Positions 17,089 to 25,191 of a stretch of 64,000 bases of DNA are shown piece after piece (position 1 is the first letter of the stretch; every line of letters begins with the position of its first letter). A program made the position numbers and the translations under genes. Below the pieces are notes generated by a model. That model worked only from the letters and a program-made list of their open reading frames with translations, was not told where the DNA came from and did no database searches. The stretch lies in assembly GCF_017876575.1 (NCBI RefSeq), contig NZ_JAGIOE010000001.1, positions 1,054,001 through 1,118,000 of the forward strand, written 5' to 3'. Origin of the DNA: Paeniglutamicibacter psychrophenolicus (GTDB taxonomy: Bacteria; Actinomycetota; Actinomycetes; Actinomycetales; Micrococcaceae).

Positions 17089-18222
17089 TTAAGCTCGGCC
17101 GAACTCGACGGTGTCGGTCGTCCAGGCGCGGGCCTGGTCGCTGAAGGTGAAGCCGAGTCCGGGGCGGTTCGGGACGATCATGCGCCCGTCCTTGGTCTCG
17201 AGACGCTCGTTGAACAGCGGGTCGAGCCAGTCGAAGTGCTCCACCCATGGTTCGCGCGGGTAGGCGGCGGCGAGGTGCAGGTGGATCTCCATGGCGAAGT
17301 GTGGCGCCAGGTCCAGGCCTGCCTGGTCCGCAAGAGTGGCCAGGCGCAGGAACTGGGTGATGCCGCCGATGCGCGGGGCGTCGGGCTGGATGATGTCGCA
17401 GGCCCGGGTGGCGATCAGGCGCTCGTGCTCGGCGACCGATGCGAGCATCTCGCCGGTGGCGATCGGGGTGTCCAGCGCCGCGGCGAGTGCCGCGTGTCCC
17501 TCGGCGTCGTAGGCGTCGAGCGGTTCCTCGATCCAAACCAGGTCGAATTCCTCGAGCTTGCGGCCCATGCGCAGCGCGGTGGCACGGTCCCACTGCTGGT
17601 TGGCATCCACCATCAACGGCACGTTGGGGCCGATGTGTTCGCGAACCGCAGCGACGCGGCGCAGGTCCTCGGAGGAATCGGGCAGACCGACCTTGATCTT
17701 GATGCCGCCGATTCCTTCCTCGATGGACTGGCTGGCACGGTCCTTGACCTCGGAGATGGAGGCATTGAGGAAGCCGCCGGAGGTGTTGTAGGTGCGCACC
17801 GAGTCCCGGTGGGATCCGAGGAACTTGGCCAGCGGCAGGCCCGCGCGCTTCGACTTCAGGTCGTAGAGGGCAATGTCGAGGGCAGCGAGTGCCTGGGTGG
17901 CGACACCCGAGCGGCCCACCGAGGCGCCGGCCCACAGGAGCTTGGTATAGAGCTTGGCAATGTCGTTGGGGTCCTCGCCGATCATGGTCTCGGCGACTTC
18001 CTTGGCGTGGGCGAACTGTGCCGGCCCGCCGGCGCGCTTCGAGTAGGAGAACCCGACACCTTCGTGGCCCTGCTCGGTCTTGATCTCCGCGAAGAGGAAG
18101 ACGACCTCGGTCATCGGCTTTTGGCGGCCGGTGAAGACCTTGGCATCGGAGATCGGGGTGGCCAGGGGCAAGCGCGCGGTGGACAGCTTGACGTGGCGAA
18201 TGGCATCGGGGGTGTAGCTCAT
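17089..18222 (-). CDS. L-talarate/galactarate dehydratase-like enzyme
   Basis: A 377-residue mandelate-racemase-type enolase-superfamily protein. Visible: KIKVG (KxK acid/base Lys pair, about residue 180), metal ligands Asp in MVDANQQWD, Glu in IEEPLD and Glu in ATGEMLAS, the Asp of IIQPDAPRIGG, and the His of LAPHFAMEIH. This pattern and the VEHFDWLDPLF C-terminal block match galactarate/talarate dehydratases, giving 5-dehydro-4-deoxyglucarate, which KdgD can use. Start ATG 18222 (MSYTPDAIRH) is chosen over 18273, which would lie on the operator. Other acid-sugar dehydratases of the same subgroup cannot be excluded. Confidence 0.82.
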   Translation of the reverse strand: MSYTPDAIRHVKLSTARLPLATPISDAKVFTGRQKPMTEVVFLFAEIKTEQGHEGVGFSYSKRAGGPAQFAHAKEVAETMIGEDPNDIAKLYTKLLWAGASVGRSGVATQALAALDIALYDLKSKRAGLPLAKFLGSHRDSVRTYNTSGGFLNASISEVKDRASQSIEEGIGGIKIKVGLPDSSEDLRRVAAVREHIGPNVPLMVDANQQWDRATALRMGRKLEEFDLVWIEEPLDAYDAEGHAALAAALDTPIATGEMLASVAEHERLIATRACDIIQPDAPRIGGITQFLRLATLADQAGLDLAPHFAMEIHLHLAAAYPREPWVEHFDWLDPLFNERLETKDGRMIVPNRPGLGFTFSDQARAWTTDTVEFGRA

Positions 18223-18272
18223 GGCGGGTCTGTGCTCCTGGGGGAGGGAAAGTGGGATTGCATCGGTGAACA

Positions 18273-18308
18273 CAACTTATCGTATAAGTTGATAGCTTGT
18301 TACACAAG
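18273..18308. promoter_or_regulatory. Tandem GntR-type operators before the dehydratase operon
   Basis: CAACTTATCGTATAAGTTG (18273-18291, perfect 8-3-8) and CTTGTTACACAAG (18296-18308, perfect 5-3-5) share the pattern CTT(A/G)T-N3-A(T/C)AAG. Their centres are 20 bp apart, i.e. two helical turns on the same face. They match the TNGTNNNACNA style of FadR-subfamily regulators and lie 51-86 nt upstream of the dehydratase start. Confidence 0.7.
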
Positions 18309-18446
18309 TGGTTTGGGGTGCGATCTTTGATGGTCATCTAGGTGTTCCGCGGGTACGCAGCAGATCTAGACGGCAGGCTCCTGGCGTAGTTGGAATGTTT
18401 AGAACGAAAGAAACGAAGTGCTGACAATTACCAAGAAGTGAGAACC

Positions 18447-18971
18447 ATGCGTATCGGCGCAGCCGCCAAGGAAACGTTCTTCGCACCAGAAGCTCCGAAA
18501 GCCGGAGAGATCTACAGCTTCATTGAAGCTCATGCAGCGCGCAGGGGTATTGCTCCTTCGCCCAAGTTCTTCCTTTCTGGAGGAGAATCTGGCGACCAAG
18601 TCGAAATCCCCCATGAGGTCTACGAGGTTCTCGTTAAGGCCGTAGATGCGATGCGACGTGGTTTGGCGGTCACCATCACGCCAAGCTCGCTCACGCTCAC
18701 CACTCAACAGGCAGCCGAATTGCTTGGGATAACCCGACCGACTCTCGTCAAGATTCTTGATTCCGGAGGAATGCCCTTCGAGAAGCCTGGAACGCATTGT
18801 CGAGTTCAACTTGAGGATGTTCTGGCATACAAGGAAACACGTAAATACGAGCAGTATGCGGCGCTTGCGTCCATGGGTACCGTGGATGACGAATCCCCTG
18901 CCGACGCCATTGAACGGATGAAGCAAGCCCGCACGGAAGCGGCACGCCGCCGCCATCGGTCCACGTCCTGA
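18447..18971 (+). CDS. Helix-turn-helix antitoxin (excisionase-like fold), orphaned
   Basis: A 174-residue DNA-binding protein. The C-terminal half has an excisionase/MerR-like helix-turn-helix (LTTQQAAELLGITRPTLVKI, then GGMPFEKPGTHCRVQLEDVLAY), the architecture of antitoxins paired with PIN-domain RNases in actinobacteria. ATG 18447 (MRIGAAAK) follows the ribosome binding site region AAGAAGTGAG; ATG 18390 is less likely. The expected PIN toxin begins 13 nt downstream but survives for only 15 codons (18985-19032). GC content is lower than in neighbouring genes, suggesting separate ancestry. The protein may still regulate its own promoter or be free to decay. Confidence 0.8.
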   Translation: MRIGAAAKETFFAPEAPKAGEIYSFIEAHAARRGIAPSPKFFLSGGESGDQVEIPHEVYEVLVKAVDAMRRGLAVTITPSSLTLTTQQAAELLGITRPTLVKILDSGGMPFEKPGTHCRVQLEDVLAYKETRKYEQYAALASMGTVDDESPADAIERMKQARTEAARRRHRSTS

Positions 18972-18984
18972 AGCTTTGTAGGCC

Positions 18985-19032
18985 ATGTACACCGCACTGC
19001 TTGACAGTTGGGTGCCCCAGTCGGCCGGTTAA
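18985..19032 (+). pseudogene. First 15 codons of a PIN-domain toxin gene
   Basis: ATG at 18985 opens the peptide MYTALLDSWVPQSAG, then a stop. MxTALLDxxVxxPS is the usual start of PIN toxins that sit after this type of antitoxin, including the first metal-binding Asp. The rest of the ~140-170 residue toxin is missing, so the gene was cut off by a deletion. The match is short, which limits confidence. Confidence 0.55.
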
Positions 19033-19249
19033 GAAGAAGCAGCCCCTGGTTGCCGCAGCAAAAAATCCAGAGGCCAGACCGATTGTCGACTCGTTGAGTG
19101 GAGAATCGGCTCCTTGCTTCGCTACCGAGGATACGCGTTTTCGTCGCGGCAACCAATCGTGCGAGCGTGCCTAGCCATGCCTAATTCTGAATGGCACAAG
19201 CAGTAATTGCTGAACATGCGTCCGGCCTGCCCATACTGCAAGAGCGTGC

Positions 19250-19752
19250 TGCAACACCCCTTCATTGTCGGTTTCAGTTCTGGGCAGCGAGCTGCAGCGG
19301 ACCGAAGACTTCTTTGGCCTGCACTTTTTCGATCCGGTTCCGGCCTCAATATTGATCGAGTTGGGAATCGGAAATCAGCCAGGCGGACCGAACTGGCCGA
19401 GACAGGCAATACGTGGGCCGAAGTCCTGGGAAAGACTGCGGTTGTAGTCAATGGAGCACCCGGATTCGCTTCTTCTCGTCTCAAAGTGGCCAGTGCGCTG
19501 GAAGCCACGCGCATGCTTGAGGAGGGGGCCAGTGCTCAAGATATCGCCAACGCCATGGTATTCGGCGACAAGCACTCCACAGGGTCTTTGCGCACCAGCG
19601 GACATCGTGGGCCGTGACGTGCAATTGGGCGTGGTCGAATATTCGAAGGAAACGCTCGGTGAGAGGTTCTCCCCACCCGGGATCCTCCAAGGGATGGTCA
19701 GCAGCGGGGAACTGGGCAGGAAACCGTCAAGGGGTTCTGCAACTGGGAATAA
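19250..19752 (+). pseudogene. 3-hydroxyacyl-CoA dehydrogenase remnant, frameshifted
   Basis: Three frames read in turn give a coherent protein. CNTPSLSVSVLGS followed by RTEDFFGLHFFDPVPASILIE (from 19250, the end of the NAD domain with the HFFxPxP motif) is in one frame. ELAETGNTWAEVLGKTAVVVN and GAPGFASSRL (the NDAPGF motif with Asp replaced by Gly) is in the next. DIVGRDVQLGVVEYSKETLGE through GELGRK is back in the first frame, and KGFCNWE plus stop at 19752 is in the third. This is the C-terminal two thirds of a PaaH/FadB-type 3-hydroxybutyryl-CoA dehydrogenase. The N-terminal NAD-binding half is absent and at least three frameshifts exist. Confidence 0.85.
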
Positions 19753-19833
19753 CCCGGCGGGTACATATCAGGATCACTTTGGGTCGGTTGGATCGACGTA
19801 GGGTTCGTGGATTTTTGCGCGAAAGAGCTTCCG

Positions 19834-19952
19834 GCAATTACAAGGTGCTGAACCGCTAATTACAAACCAGGGCAATGCATCCCAGTAGATCAACGGAAGT
19901 TGAGCCAAGAAGTTCGTGCGCTAATTACAAAACAGCTCCAGGGCAATTACAG
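19834..19952. repeat. Four copies of a CAATTACA/TAATTACA motif (possible IS21-type end)
   Basis: GCAATTACAA (19834), GCTAATTACAAA (19855), GCTAATTACAAAA (19920) and GCAATTACAG (19943) lie in 120 bp of otherwise non-coding DNA. Insertion elements of the IS21 family carry such multiple short repeats at their termini, so this may be the last trace of one. No istA/istB coding sequence is visible. The rest of 19753-20200 shows no gene. Confidence 0.4.
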
Positions 19953-20202
19953 ACGGGTGCCTTGCTGGCAGTGTTCTTGGCTGGTCAAGATGACGTTCGA
20001 TGCTGAGAGAAATGCCCGCGAATGTGCGCACTAACCGCGGAGGAATCTCGTCCAAGAGCGCGATAGCGAAGCTGCGTCGGACAGGCCCCTTTTGATGGTT
20101 GGCGTGAGCATGGGCAAAGGAGTCGCCCCGGCGACTTCAAGCAGACCCGCAAACTCATGACTTCGGCCGGGTGTTGAATCCGACTGGTGAGGGCAGACGC
20201 CT

Positions 20203-20232
20203 GTGGCCCGCCCGGTTCACCGAGCGGGCCAC
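20203..20232 (-). terminator. Terminator after a 2-hydroxyacid dehydrogenase gene
   Basis: GTGGCCCGC (20203-20211) pairs with GCGGGCCAC (20224-20232) around a 12-nt loop, 15 nt beyond the stop codon on the minus strand. Confidence 0.65.
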
Positions 20233-20247
20233 GGGCAATAGGGCTGC

Positions 20248-21240
20248 CTACGAGACCGGCGTGATCAGTTCACCCGAATCGACGTAGCTGCGCAAGTTGT
20301 CCAGCACCAGCGCTGCCATGTCGGCGCGCGTCTCGTGCGTGCCGCTGCCCAGGTGCGGCAGCAGGACCACGTTCTCCAGCGCGAAGAGCTCTTCGGGGGC
20401 GTGGGGCTCGTTGACGAACACGTCAAGCCCGGCACCGGCGATGGTGCCGTTCTGCAGGGCCGCGACCAGGGCCTGCTCGTCAACGACGCTGCCGCGGGCA
20501 ATGTTGATCAAGAAGCCCTTCGGGCCGATCGCTTCCAGCACAGTTGCATCGACAAGTCCGGCGGAGGCCGGCCCGCCCGCAGCGGCCACGACCAGCACAT
20601 CGGTGGCCTCAGCCAGTGCGGCGGCAGAGGGGTGATATGTGTACGGGCTGCCGCTGATTTCCGAGCGGTTGTGATAGTGGATTTCGCAGCCGAAGGCCTC
20701 AAGGCGCTTGGCGATTGCCGCACCGATGCGGCCCAGGCCCAGGATGCCCACGCGCTTGGAACTGGCGCGGGTGGCCAGCGGGAAGTTCGCGCCCGTGGCC
20801 CAGGTGCCGGCGCGCACGAAGCGCTCGGCGGCGCCCAGCGAGCGCAGGGTGTTCAGGTAGAGGCCCAGTGCGGTGTCCGCGACGCAGTCGGTGAGCACGT
20901 CCGGGGTGTTGCTGATGGGGATGTTGCGCTCGGCAGCCTGTGCGACGTCGGAGGCGTCGTAGCCGACACCGAAGTTCACGATGGCTTCGAGGTTCGGCAG
21001 GCGCTTCATGAGTTCGGTGTCCACGCCGATCTTCCCGGAGCACACCGCGACGCGGATCGCCTCGCCGTGCTCGTTCAGGAATTGGTCGCGGGCGTCCCCG
21101 GCATCGGGCAGGACCAGCGAGTCGTAGTCGTCCACCAGTGCCTGCGCGACCGTTGGGTTGACCGGGCCGACGCGCACGATGGCGTTCCCGGAAATGGGGC
21201 TGGGATCGCGCCGCGTGATGGCGCTGGTATCTGTTGACAT
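20248..21240 (-). CDS. D-2-hydroxyacid dehydrogenase, LysR-box controlled
   Basis: A 330-residue NAD(P)-dependent 2-hydroxyacid dehydrogenase resembling glyoxylate/hydroxypyruvate reductases. Visible: VGILGLGRIGAAIAKRLEAFG (Rossmann GxGxxG), catalytic Arg in NIARGSVVDE, Glu in NEPHAPEEL and His in LLPHLGSGTHET. Start ATG 21240 (MSTDTSAITRR) is preferred over 21291, which lies inside the promoter. It is monocistronic: terminator downstream, own promoter upstream. That promoter has the same box-19 nt-TTGGAC layout as the glucarate promoters, so it probably reduces a C2-C3 product of sugar-acid breakdown (inferred). It is divergent from the dipeptide ABC operon. Confidence 0.87.
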   Translation of the reverse strand: MSTDTSAITRRDPSPISGNAIVRVGPVNPTVAQALVDDYDSLVLPDAGDARDQFLNEHGEAIRVAVCSGKIGVDTELMKRLPNLEAIVNFGVGYDASDVAQAAERNIPISNTPDVLTDCVADTALGLYLNTLRSLGAAERFVRAGTWATGANFPLATRASSKRVGILGLGRIGAAIAKRLEAFGCEIHYHNRSEISGSPYTYHPSAAALAEATDVLVVAAAGGPASAGLVDATVLEAIGPKGFLINIARGSVVDEQALVAALQNGTIAGAGLDVFVNEPHAPEELFALENVVLLPHLGSGTHETRADMAALVLDNLRSYVDSGELITPVS

Positions 21241-21246
21241 ACCTGA

Positions 21247-21277
21247 ATCGTAGGAAGCGGCAAGGATGCGCGTCCAA
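21247..21277 (-). promoter_or_regulatory. Promoter of the 2-hydroxyacid dehydrogenase gene
   Basis: Minus strand: -35 TTGGAC (21277-21272), 19-nt spacer beginning GCGCATC, -10 TACGAT (21252-21247), only 6 nt before the ATG. It is the fourth member of the shared promoter set. The short leader means a leaderless or near-leaderless transcript. Confidence 0.6.
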
Positions 21278-21292
21278 CACGGAGATTGCATG

Positions 21293-21317
21293 GATCAATA
21301 CCGTTGAGGCATTGATC
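21293..21317. promoter_or_regulatory. LysR-type operator, 25-bp palindrome
   Basis: Arms GATCAATACC (21293-21302) and GGCATTGATC (21308-21317) flank a 5-nt centre with one mismatch in ten pairs. It contains T-N11-A (T21299, A21311), and its core 21297-21313 lies exactly 19 nt from the -35, as in the three other sites. Confidence 0.65.
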
Positions 21318-21526
21318 GGCCGGCAGCCGCGGGATGTAGCGGAAGTCACAATCGTTGCCCCGGGTGCTTGGGTCCGAATGCGTCGCCAACCGCGTCTTCA
21401 TGCGGTTGTTGGCCCTTGACGGGTTGTGCCGGTGCCGCCGAAGCTGTTCAAACACGACCGGCAGATCGCTCGCTCCTCCAGGTCGTTCGAACTCATCTCA
21501 TTCGCTCACTCCCAGAGGAAACAACG

Positions 21527-23128
21527 ATGTTTTTTGCCAACAAGCCCGGGAACCCCGTGACCCGCACCCGACGACTCTCCATGGCCGTGGCCGCCGGCGC
21601 CCTGTTGGGCACCACCGTGCTCGCAGGCTGCTCCGTGGCCAACTCCGAAGGCGCCACCGGCTCCTCCGGGGCCGGGGGACCGGCCGCCGGCGACACCCTG
21701 CGCGTGGTCCTGCAGCAGGAACCGCCGACCCTCGAGGCCTGCGAATCGAACCTCACCAGCACCGGCGTGGTGGTGCGCTCGACCATCACCGAGCCGTTGA
21801 TCGAACGCAACCCCACCACCGGTGAGCTCGAGCCCAAGCTCGCCACCGAGTGGACCAGCAGCGACGACACCAAGTGGACCCTGAAGCTGCGCGAGGGCGT
21901 GAAGTTCCACGACGATTCCGAATTCACCGCCGAGGACGCTGCGGCCACCATCGACCGCGCGGTCAACGGCAAGCTCGGCTGCAATGTCGAGGGCTACGTC
22001 TTCGGCGACGACGACCTGAAGCTCAACGTCGTTGACGCCACCACCCTTGAGGTCACCGCGCCCAAGGCCGATCCGATCCTGCCGCTGCGCCTCTCCTTCC
22101 TGGAAGTTGTCCCGTCCGAAACCTCCACCACCGAAAAGGTGCGCGAACCGATCGGCACCGGACCCTACAAGCTGGACAAGTGGGAAGCCGGGCAAAGCAT
22201 CAACGTCTCGGCCTTTGCCGACTACTGGGGCGAGGCCCCCGCCTTCCCGAAGGCCAACTACCAGTGGAGGAGCGAGGGCAGCGTCCGCGCCGCCATGATC
22301 ACCTCCGGCGAGGCGGACATCGCCACCGGCCTGAGCCCGGAAGACAACATCGGGGACCTGGGCGTCTCCTACCCGAACAACGAGACCGTCGCCCTGCGCA
22401 TGCACGCAGACAAGGCCCCGTTCACCGACATCCGGGTTCGCCAGGCCGTGAACTACGCCATCGACAAGGAAGCCATCGTCGCCTCGCTTTACGGCGGACG
22501 CGACAAGGCAGCCGCCCAGCTGGTGCCCGAGGGCGTCGTGGGGCACAGCGACTCCTTGGTCGTCTGGCCGTACGACCCGGAAAAGGCCAAGTCACTGGTG
22601 GACGAGGCCAAGGCCGACGGGGTGGACACCTCCGCGCAGATCAGCATGATCGTGCGCACCGCGCAGTTCCCCAAGATCGAGGAACTGGGCCAGGTGCTGC
22701 AGGAACAGCTGACCCAGGCCGGGCTGAACGTGAAGCTGAAGATGCTCGAGACCAGCCAGCACCTGACCTACCAGGTCCGCCCGTTCCCCACCGATGACGA
22801 GGGCGCGATCATGCTGATGACCCAGCACGGCAACCAGGCCGGAGACGCGGCCTTCACGGTGGACCAGTACATGACGACCAAGGGCGCCCAGTCCGCCTTC
22901 GGCACCCCGGAGCTCGACAAGCTCATCGCAGAAGCGGACGCCGCCACCGGCGAGGACCGCCAGGGCGCGTTCGAGAAGGTCTTCTCCTACCAGAACGACA
23001 ACGTCGTCCAGTTCGCCCACATCGCCCACCAGACCGGCATGCTCGGCATCGCCAAGACCGTGGGATACACGCCGAACTCCTCCTCGGGCGACGAGCTGCG
23101 CCTGGCCGAGGTCACCACGGCCAAGTAG
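21527..23128 (+). CDS. ABC transporter substrate-binding lipoprotein, peptide/opine family 5
   Basis: A 533-residue solute-binding protein of family 5 (DppA/OppA/NikA type). A signal peptide with a TRTRR basic start and a lipobox LAGC (Cys near residue 34) anchors it outside the membrane. Family hallmarks are EPLIERNPTTGELEPKLATEW (about residue 90) and the later KLDKWEAGQSI and RQAVNYAIDKEAI segments. ATG 21527 follows AGAGGAAAC; the upstream ATG at 21368 gives a tail without signal character. It is the first gene of a five-gene operon with two permeases and two ATPases. Ligand: a short peptide, opine or similar compound; not decidable from sequence. Confidence 0.92.
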   Translation: MFFANKPGNPVTRTRRLSMAVAAGALLGTTVLAGCSVANSEGATGSSGAGGPAAGDTLRVVLQQEPPTLEACESNLTSTGVVVRSTITEPLIERNPTTGELEPKLATEWTSSDDTKWTLKLREGVKFHDDSEFTAEDAAATIDRAVNGKLGCNVEGYVFGDDDLKLNVVDATTLEVTAPKADPILPLRLSFLEVVPSETSTTEKVREPIGTGPYKLDKWEAGQSINVSAFADYWGEAPAFPKANYQWRSEGSVRAAMITSGEADIATGLSPEDNIGDLGVSYPNNETVALRMHADKAPFTDIRVRQAVNYAIDKEAIVASLYGGRDKAAAQLVPEGVVGHSDSLVVWPYDPEKAKSLVDEAKADGVDTSAQISMIVRTAQFPKIEELGQVLQEQLTQAGLNVKLKMLETSQHLTYQVRPFPTDDEGAIMLMTQHGNQAGDAAFTVDQYMTTKGAQSAFGTPELDKLIAEADAATGEDRQGAFEKVFSYQNDNVVQFAHIAHQTGMLGIAKTVGYTPNSSSGDELRLAEVTTAK

Positions 23129-23188
23129 GCCCCACACTCCAGTCCGCTCGCAAGGCAACCAAGAAATCGACGGAAAGCACCAAGGATC

Positions 23189-24208
23189 ATGCTCACCTAT
23201 CTGCGTAAAAGGATCATCTCCTCCGCACTGCCGCTGGTGGTCGTGGTGGTGGGGGTCTTCGCCCTGGCCCGGATGACCGGAAATCCGGCAAGCCTCTACC
23301 TGCCGCTGAACGCCACCGAGGCCATGCGCGCCGACTTCATTGCCAAGAACGGACTGGACCAGCCGGTCATCATCCAGATGGCCGACTACTTCGGGGGCCT
23401 GCTGCGGCTGGACTTCGGAACCTCGCTGCGCACCGGGGAGGACGCCGCAGCCATGGCGCTGCGCGCCTTCCCGGCCACGCTGCAACTGGCCGCGATGACC
23501 ATGGTGATCGCCATCGTGCTGGCGATCATCGTGGGCTCCGCGGCCGCCCTGAAACCCACCGGGGTGCTGGACCGCTTCGCGTCCTTCGTCTCCATGGCCG
23601 CGGCCTCGATCCCGGACTTCTGGCTGGCGATCGTGGGCATCTGGGTCTTCGCCATCTACCTGGGCTGGCTGCCCACCTCCGGGGTCATGGGAGCCGCGGC
23701 CTGGGTGCTGCCGGTGGCCACGCTGGTGATGCGGCCCTTCGGGGCGCTGGTCCAGGTCATCCGCGGGGCCATGGTCACCTCGCTGTCCGAGCCCTACATC
23801 AAGCTCGCCCGCTCCAAGGGCGCCACCGAATACCGCGTGGTCACCGCCCACGCCCTGCGCAACGCCGCGGCCCCGGCCCTGACGGTTGCCGGGGACCTGA
23901 CGGTGGGGCTGATCAACGGCGCCGTGGTGGTCGAGACCATCTTCGGCTGGCCCGGCATCGGCAAGCTGATGATCGACTCGATCCTGCAGCGCGACTTCGC
24001 GGTCCTCCAGGCCTGCGTGCTGCTCACCGCCCTGGCCATCTTCGTGCTGAACATCCTGATCGACCTGGGCTACGCGTTGCTTGACCCGCGGGTCCGTCCC
24101 ACCGCCGGTGCCCGGGCCCGCCGCAAGGCGCGCACCGGATCAATCGACAACACCCCGGCCGCACCGATCGAACCCCACGTCCCTGCCGCCGCCGGCGCGA
24201 ACGCCTAG
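23189..24208 (+). CDS. ABC permease, DppB type
   Basis: A 339-residue inner-membrane permease. The N-terminal MLTYLRKRIISSALPLVVVVVG helix is typical of the DppB/GsiC family. The EAA loop reads YIKLARSKGATEYRVVTAHALRNA (about residues 205-228) and is followed by VVVETIFGWPGIGKLM. It forms the pore with the next gene product. It lies 60 nt after the binding-protein gene and has a longer Ala/Arg-rich cytoplasmic tail than usual (~35 residues). Confidence 0.93.
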   Translation: MLTYLRKRIISSALPLVVVVVGVFALARMTGNPASLYLPLNATEAMRADFIAKNGLDQPVIIQMADYFGGLLRLDFGTSLRTGEDAAAMALRAFPATLQLAAMTMVIAIVLAIIVGSAAALKPTGVLDRFASFVSMAAASIPDFWLAIVGIWVFAIYLGWLPTSGVMGAAAWVLPVATLVMRPFGALVQVIRGAMVTSLSEPYIKLARSKGATEYRVVTAHALRNAAAPALTVAGDLTVGLINGAVVVETIFGWPGIGKLMIDSILQRDFAVLQACVLLTALAIFVLNILIDLGYALLDPRVRPTAGARARRKARTGSIDNTPAAPIEPHVPAAAGANA

Positions 24209-24216
24209 GAAGAGAC

Positions 24217-25191
24217 ATGACACAGACATTGAACGGCCCCGTCGAGGGCAAGCGCGGCACCCGGCCCGCGAAGGCGACCCTGGGCGGACCGAGCATGTTC
24301 GCCATGCTGCTGCGCGACAAGTTCGCGACCGTCGGAGCGGTGATCCTGGGCCTGGTGGTCCTCACCGCGATCTTCGGGCCGGCGCTGATGGGCGAGCTGG
24401 CCACCAAGCAAAACCTGATGTTCATGAACAAAGCTCCCTTCAATCCCGAAAACGGGTGGGCGTACTTCCTGGGCTCGGACTCGCTGGGCCGCTCGGTGCT
24501 CGCGCGGCTCATCGTCGCCACCCGCACGACCCTGCTGGTCGCGGTGCCCGCCGTCGCGGTGGCCCTGTTCATCGGCTCCCTCTGGGGCGTCTGGGCCGGC
24601 TACCACCGCGGCAGGCGCGAAAACATCTCCATGCGCATCGCCGACATCATCATGTCCTTCCCCTCGCTGCTGCTGGCCGTCGTGGTGCTCTACGTCTTCA
24701 GTCCCTCGGTGGCCAACATCGTGCTGATCCTGGCCGTGACCCGCATCCCGATCTACATGCGCACCGCCCGGGCCGAATCCGCCGAACTGCAGTCCCGCAC
24801 CTTCGTGGACGCGGCGCGGACCTTCGGCACCAAGCCCAACTCGATCATCGCCATGCACGTGATCCCGGTGGTCACACCCACCCTGCTGACCCTGGCCACG
24901 CTGGAATTCTGCTACGTGATGCTCGCCGAATCCTCGCTGTCCTTCCTGGGCATCGGCATCCAGCCGCCGGACGTGAGCTGGGGGCTGATGGTGGCCCAGG
25001 GCCGCCAATACCTGCAGACCGCCTGGTGGCTCTCGATCCTGCCGGGCCTAGCCATCGTCATCACCGCGATCGCCGCGAACATGCTGGCCGCCTGGCTGCG
25101 CATCGCCACCGACCCGGCGCAGCGCTGGCGCCTGACCCTGCAGAAGACCGTCCGCAAGGCATCCAAGGCCGCATCGAAGGAGGCAAAGTGA
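24217..25191 (+). CDS. ABC permease, DppC type
   Basis: A 324-residue permease with the DppC layout: cytoplasmic N-terminus, one helix, a periplasmic segment with FLGSDSLGRSVLARLI, then the core. The EAA loop is FVDAARTFGTKPNSIIAMHVIP and ESSLSFLGIGIQPPDVSWG is the conserved C-terminal motif. The start is 8 nt after dppB, and the stop overlaps the first ATG of the ATPase gene by one base. It partners the DppB-type subunit. Confidence 0.93.
   Translation: MTQTLNGPVEGKRGTRPAKATLGGPSMFAMLLRDKFATVGAVILGLVVLTAIFGPALMGELATKQNLMFMNKAPFNPENGWAYFLGSDSLGRSVLARLIVATRTTLLVAVPAVAVALFIGSLWGVWAGYHRGRRENISMRIADIIMSFPSLLLAVVVLYVFSPSVANIVLILAVTRIPIYMRTARAESAELQSRTFVDAARTFGTKPNSIIAMHVIPVVTPTLLTLATLEFCYVMLAESSLSFLGIGIQPPDVSWGLMVAQGRQYLQTAWWLSILPGLAIVITAIAANMLAAWLRIATDPAQRWRLTLQKTVRKASKAASKEAK

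Noticed and set aside
16534-18330. A 598-codon plus-strand frame across the gntR and dehydratase genes
   Set aside because: Its composition is Gly/Val/Arg-rich with no domains, and both minus-strand genes beneath it have clear catalytic and DNA-binding motifs; it is an antisense shadow of high-GC coding DNA.
24081-25190. An N-terminal extension of the DppD-type ATPase through most of the dppC gene
   Set aside because: The extension is Arg/His/Pro-rich without motifs and lies over a good permease gene; the double ATG at 25191 fits the family start.
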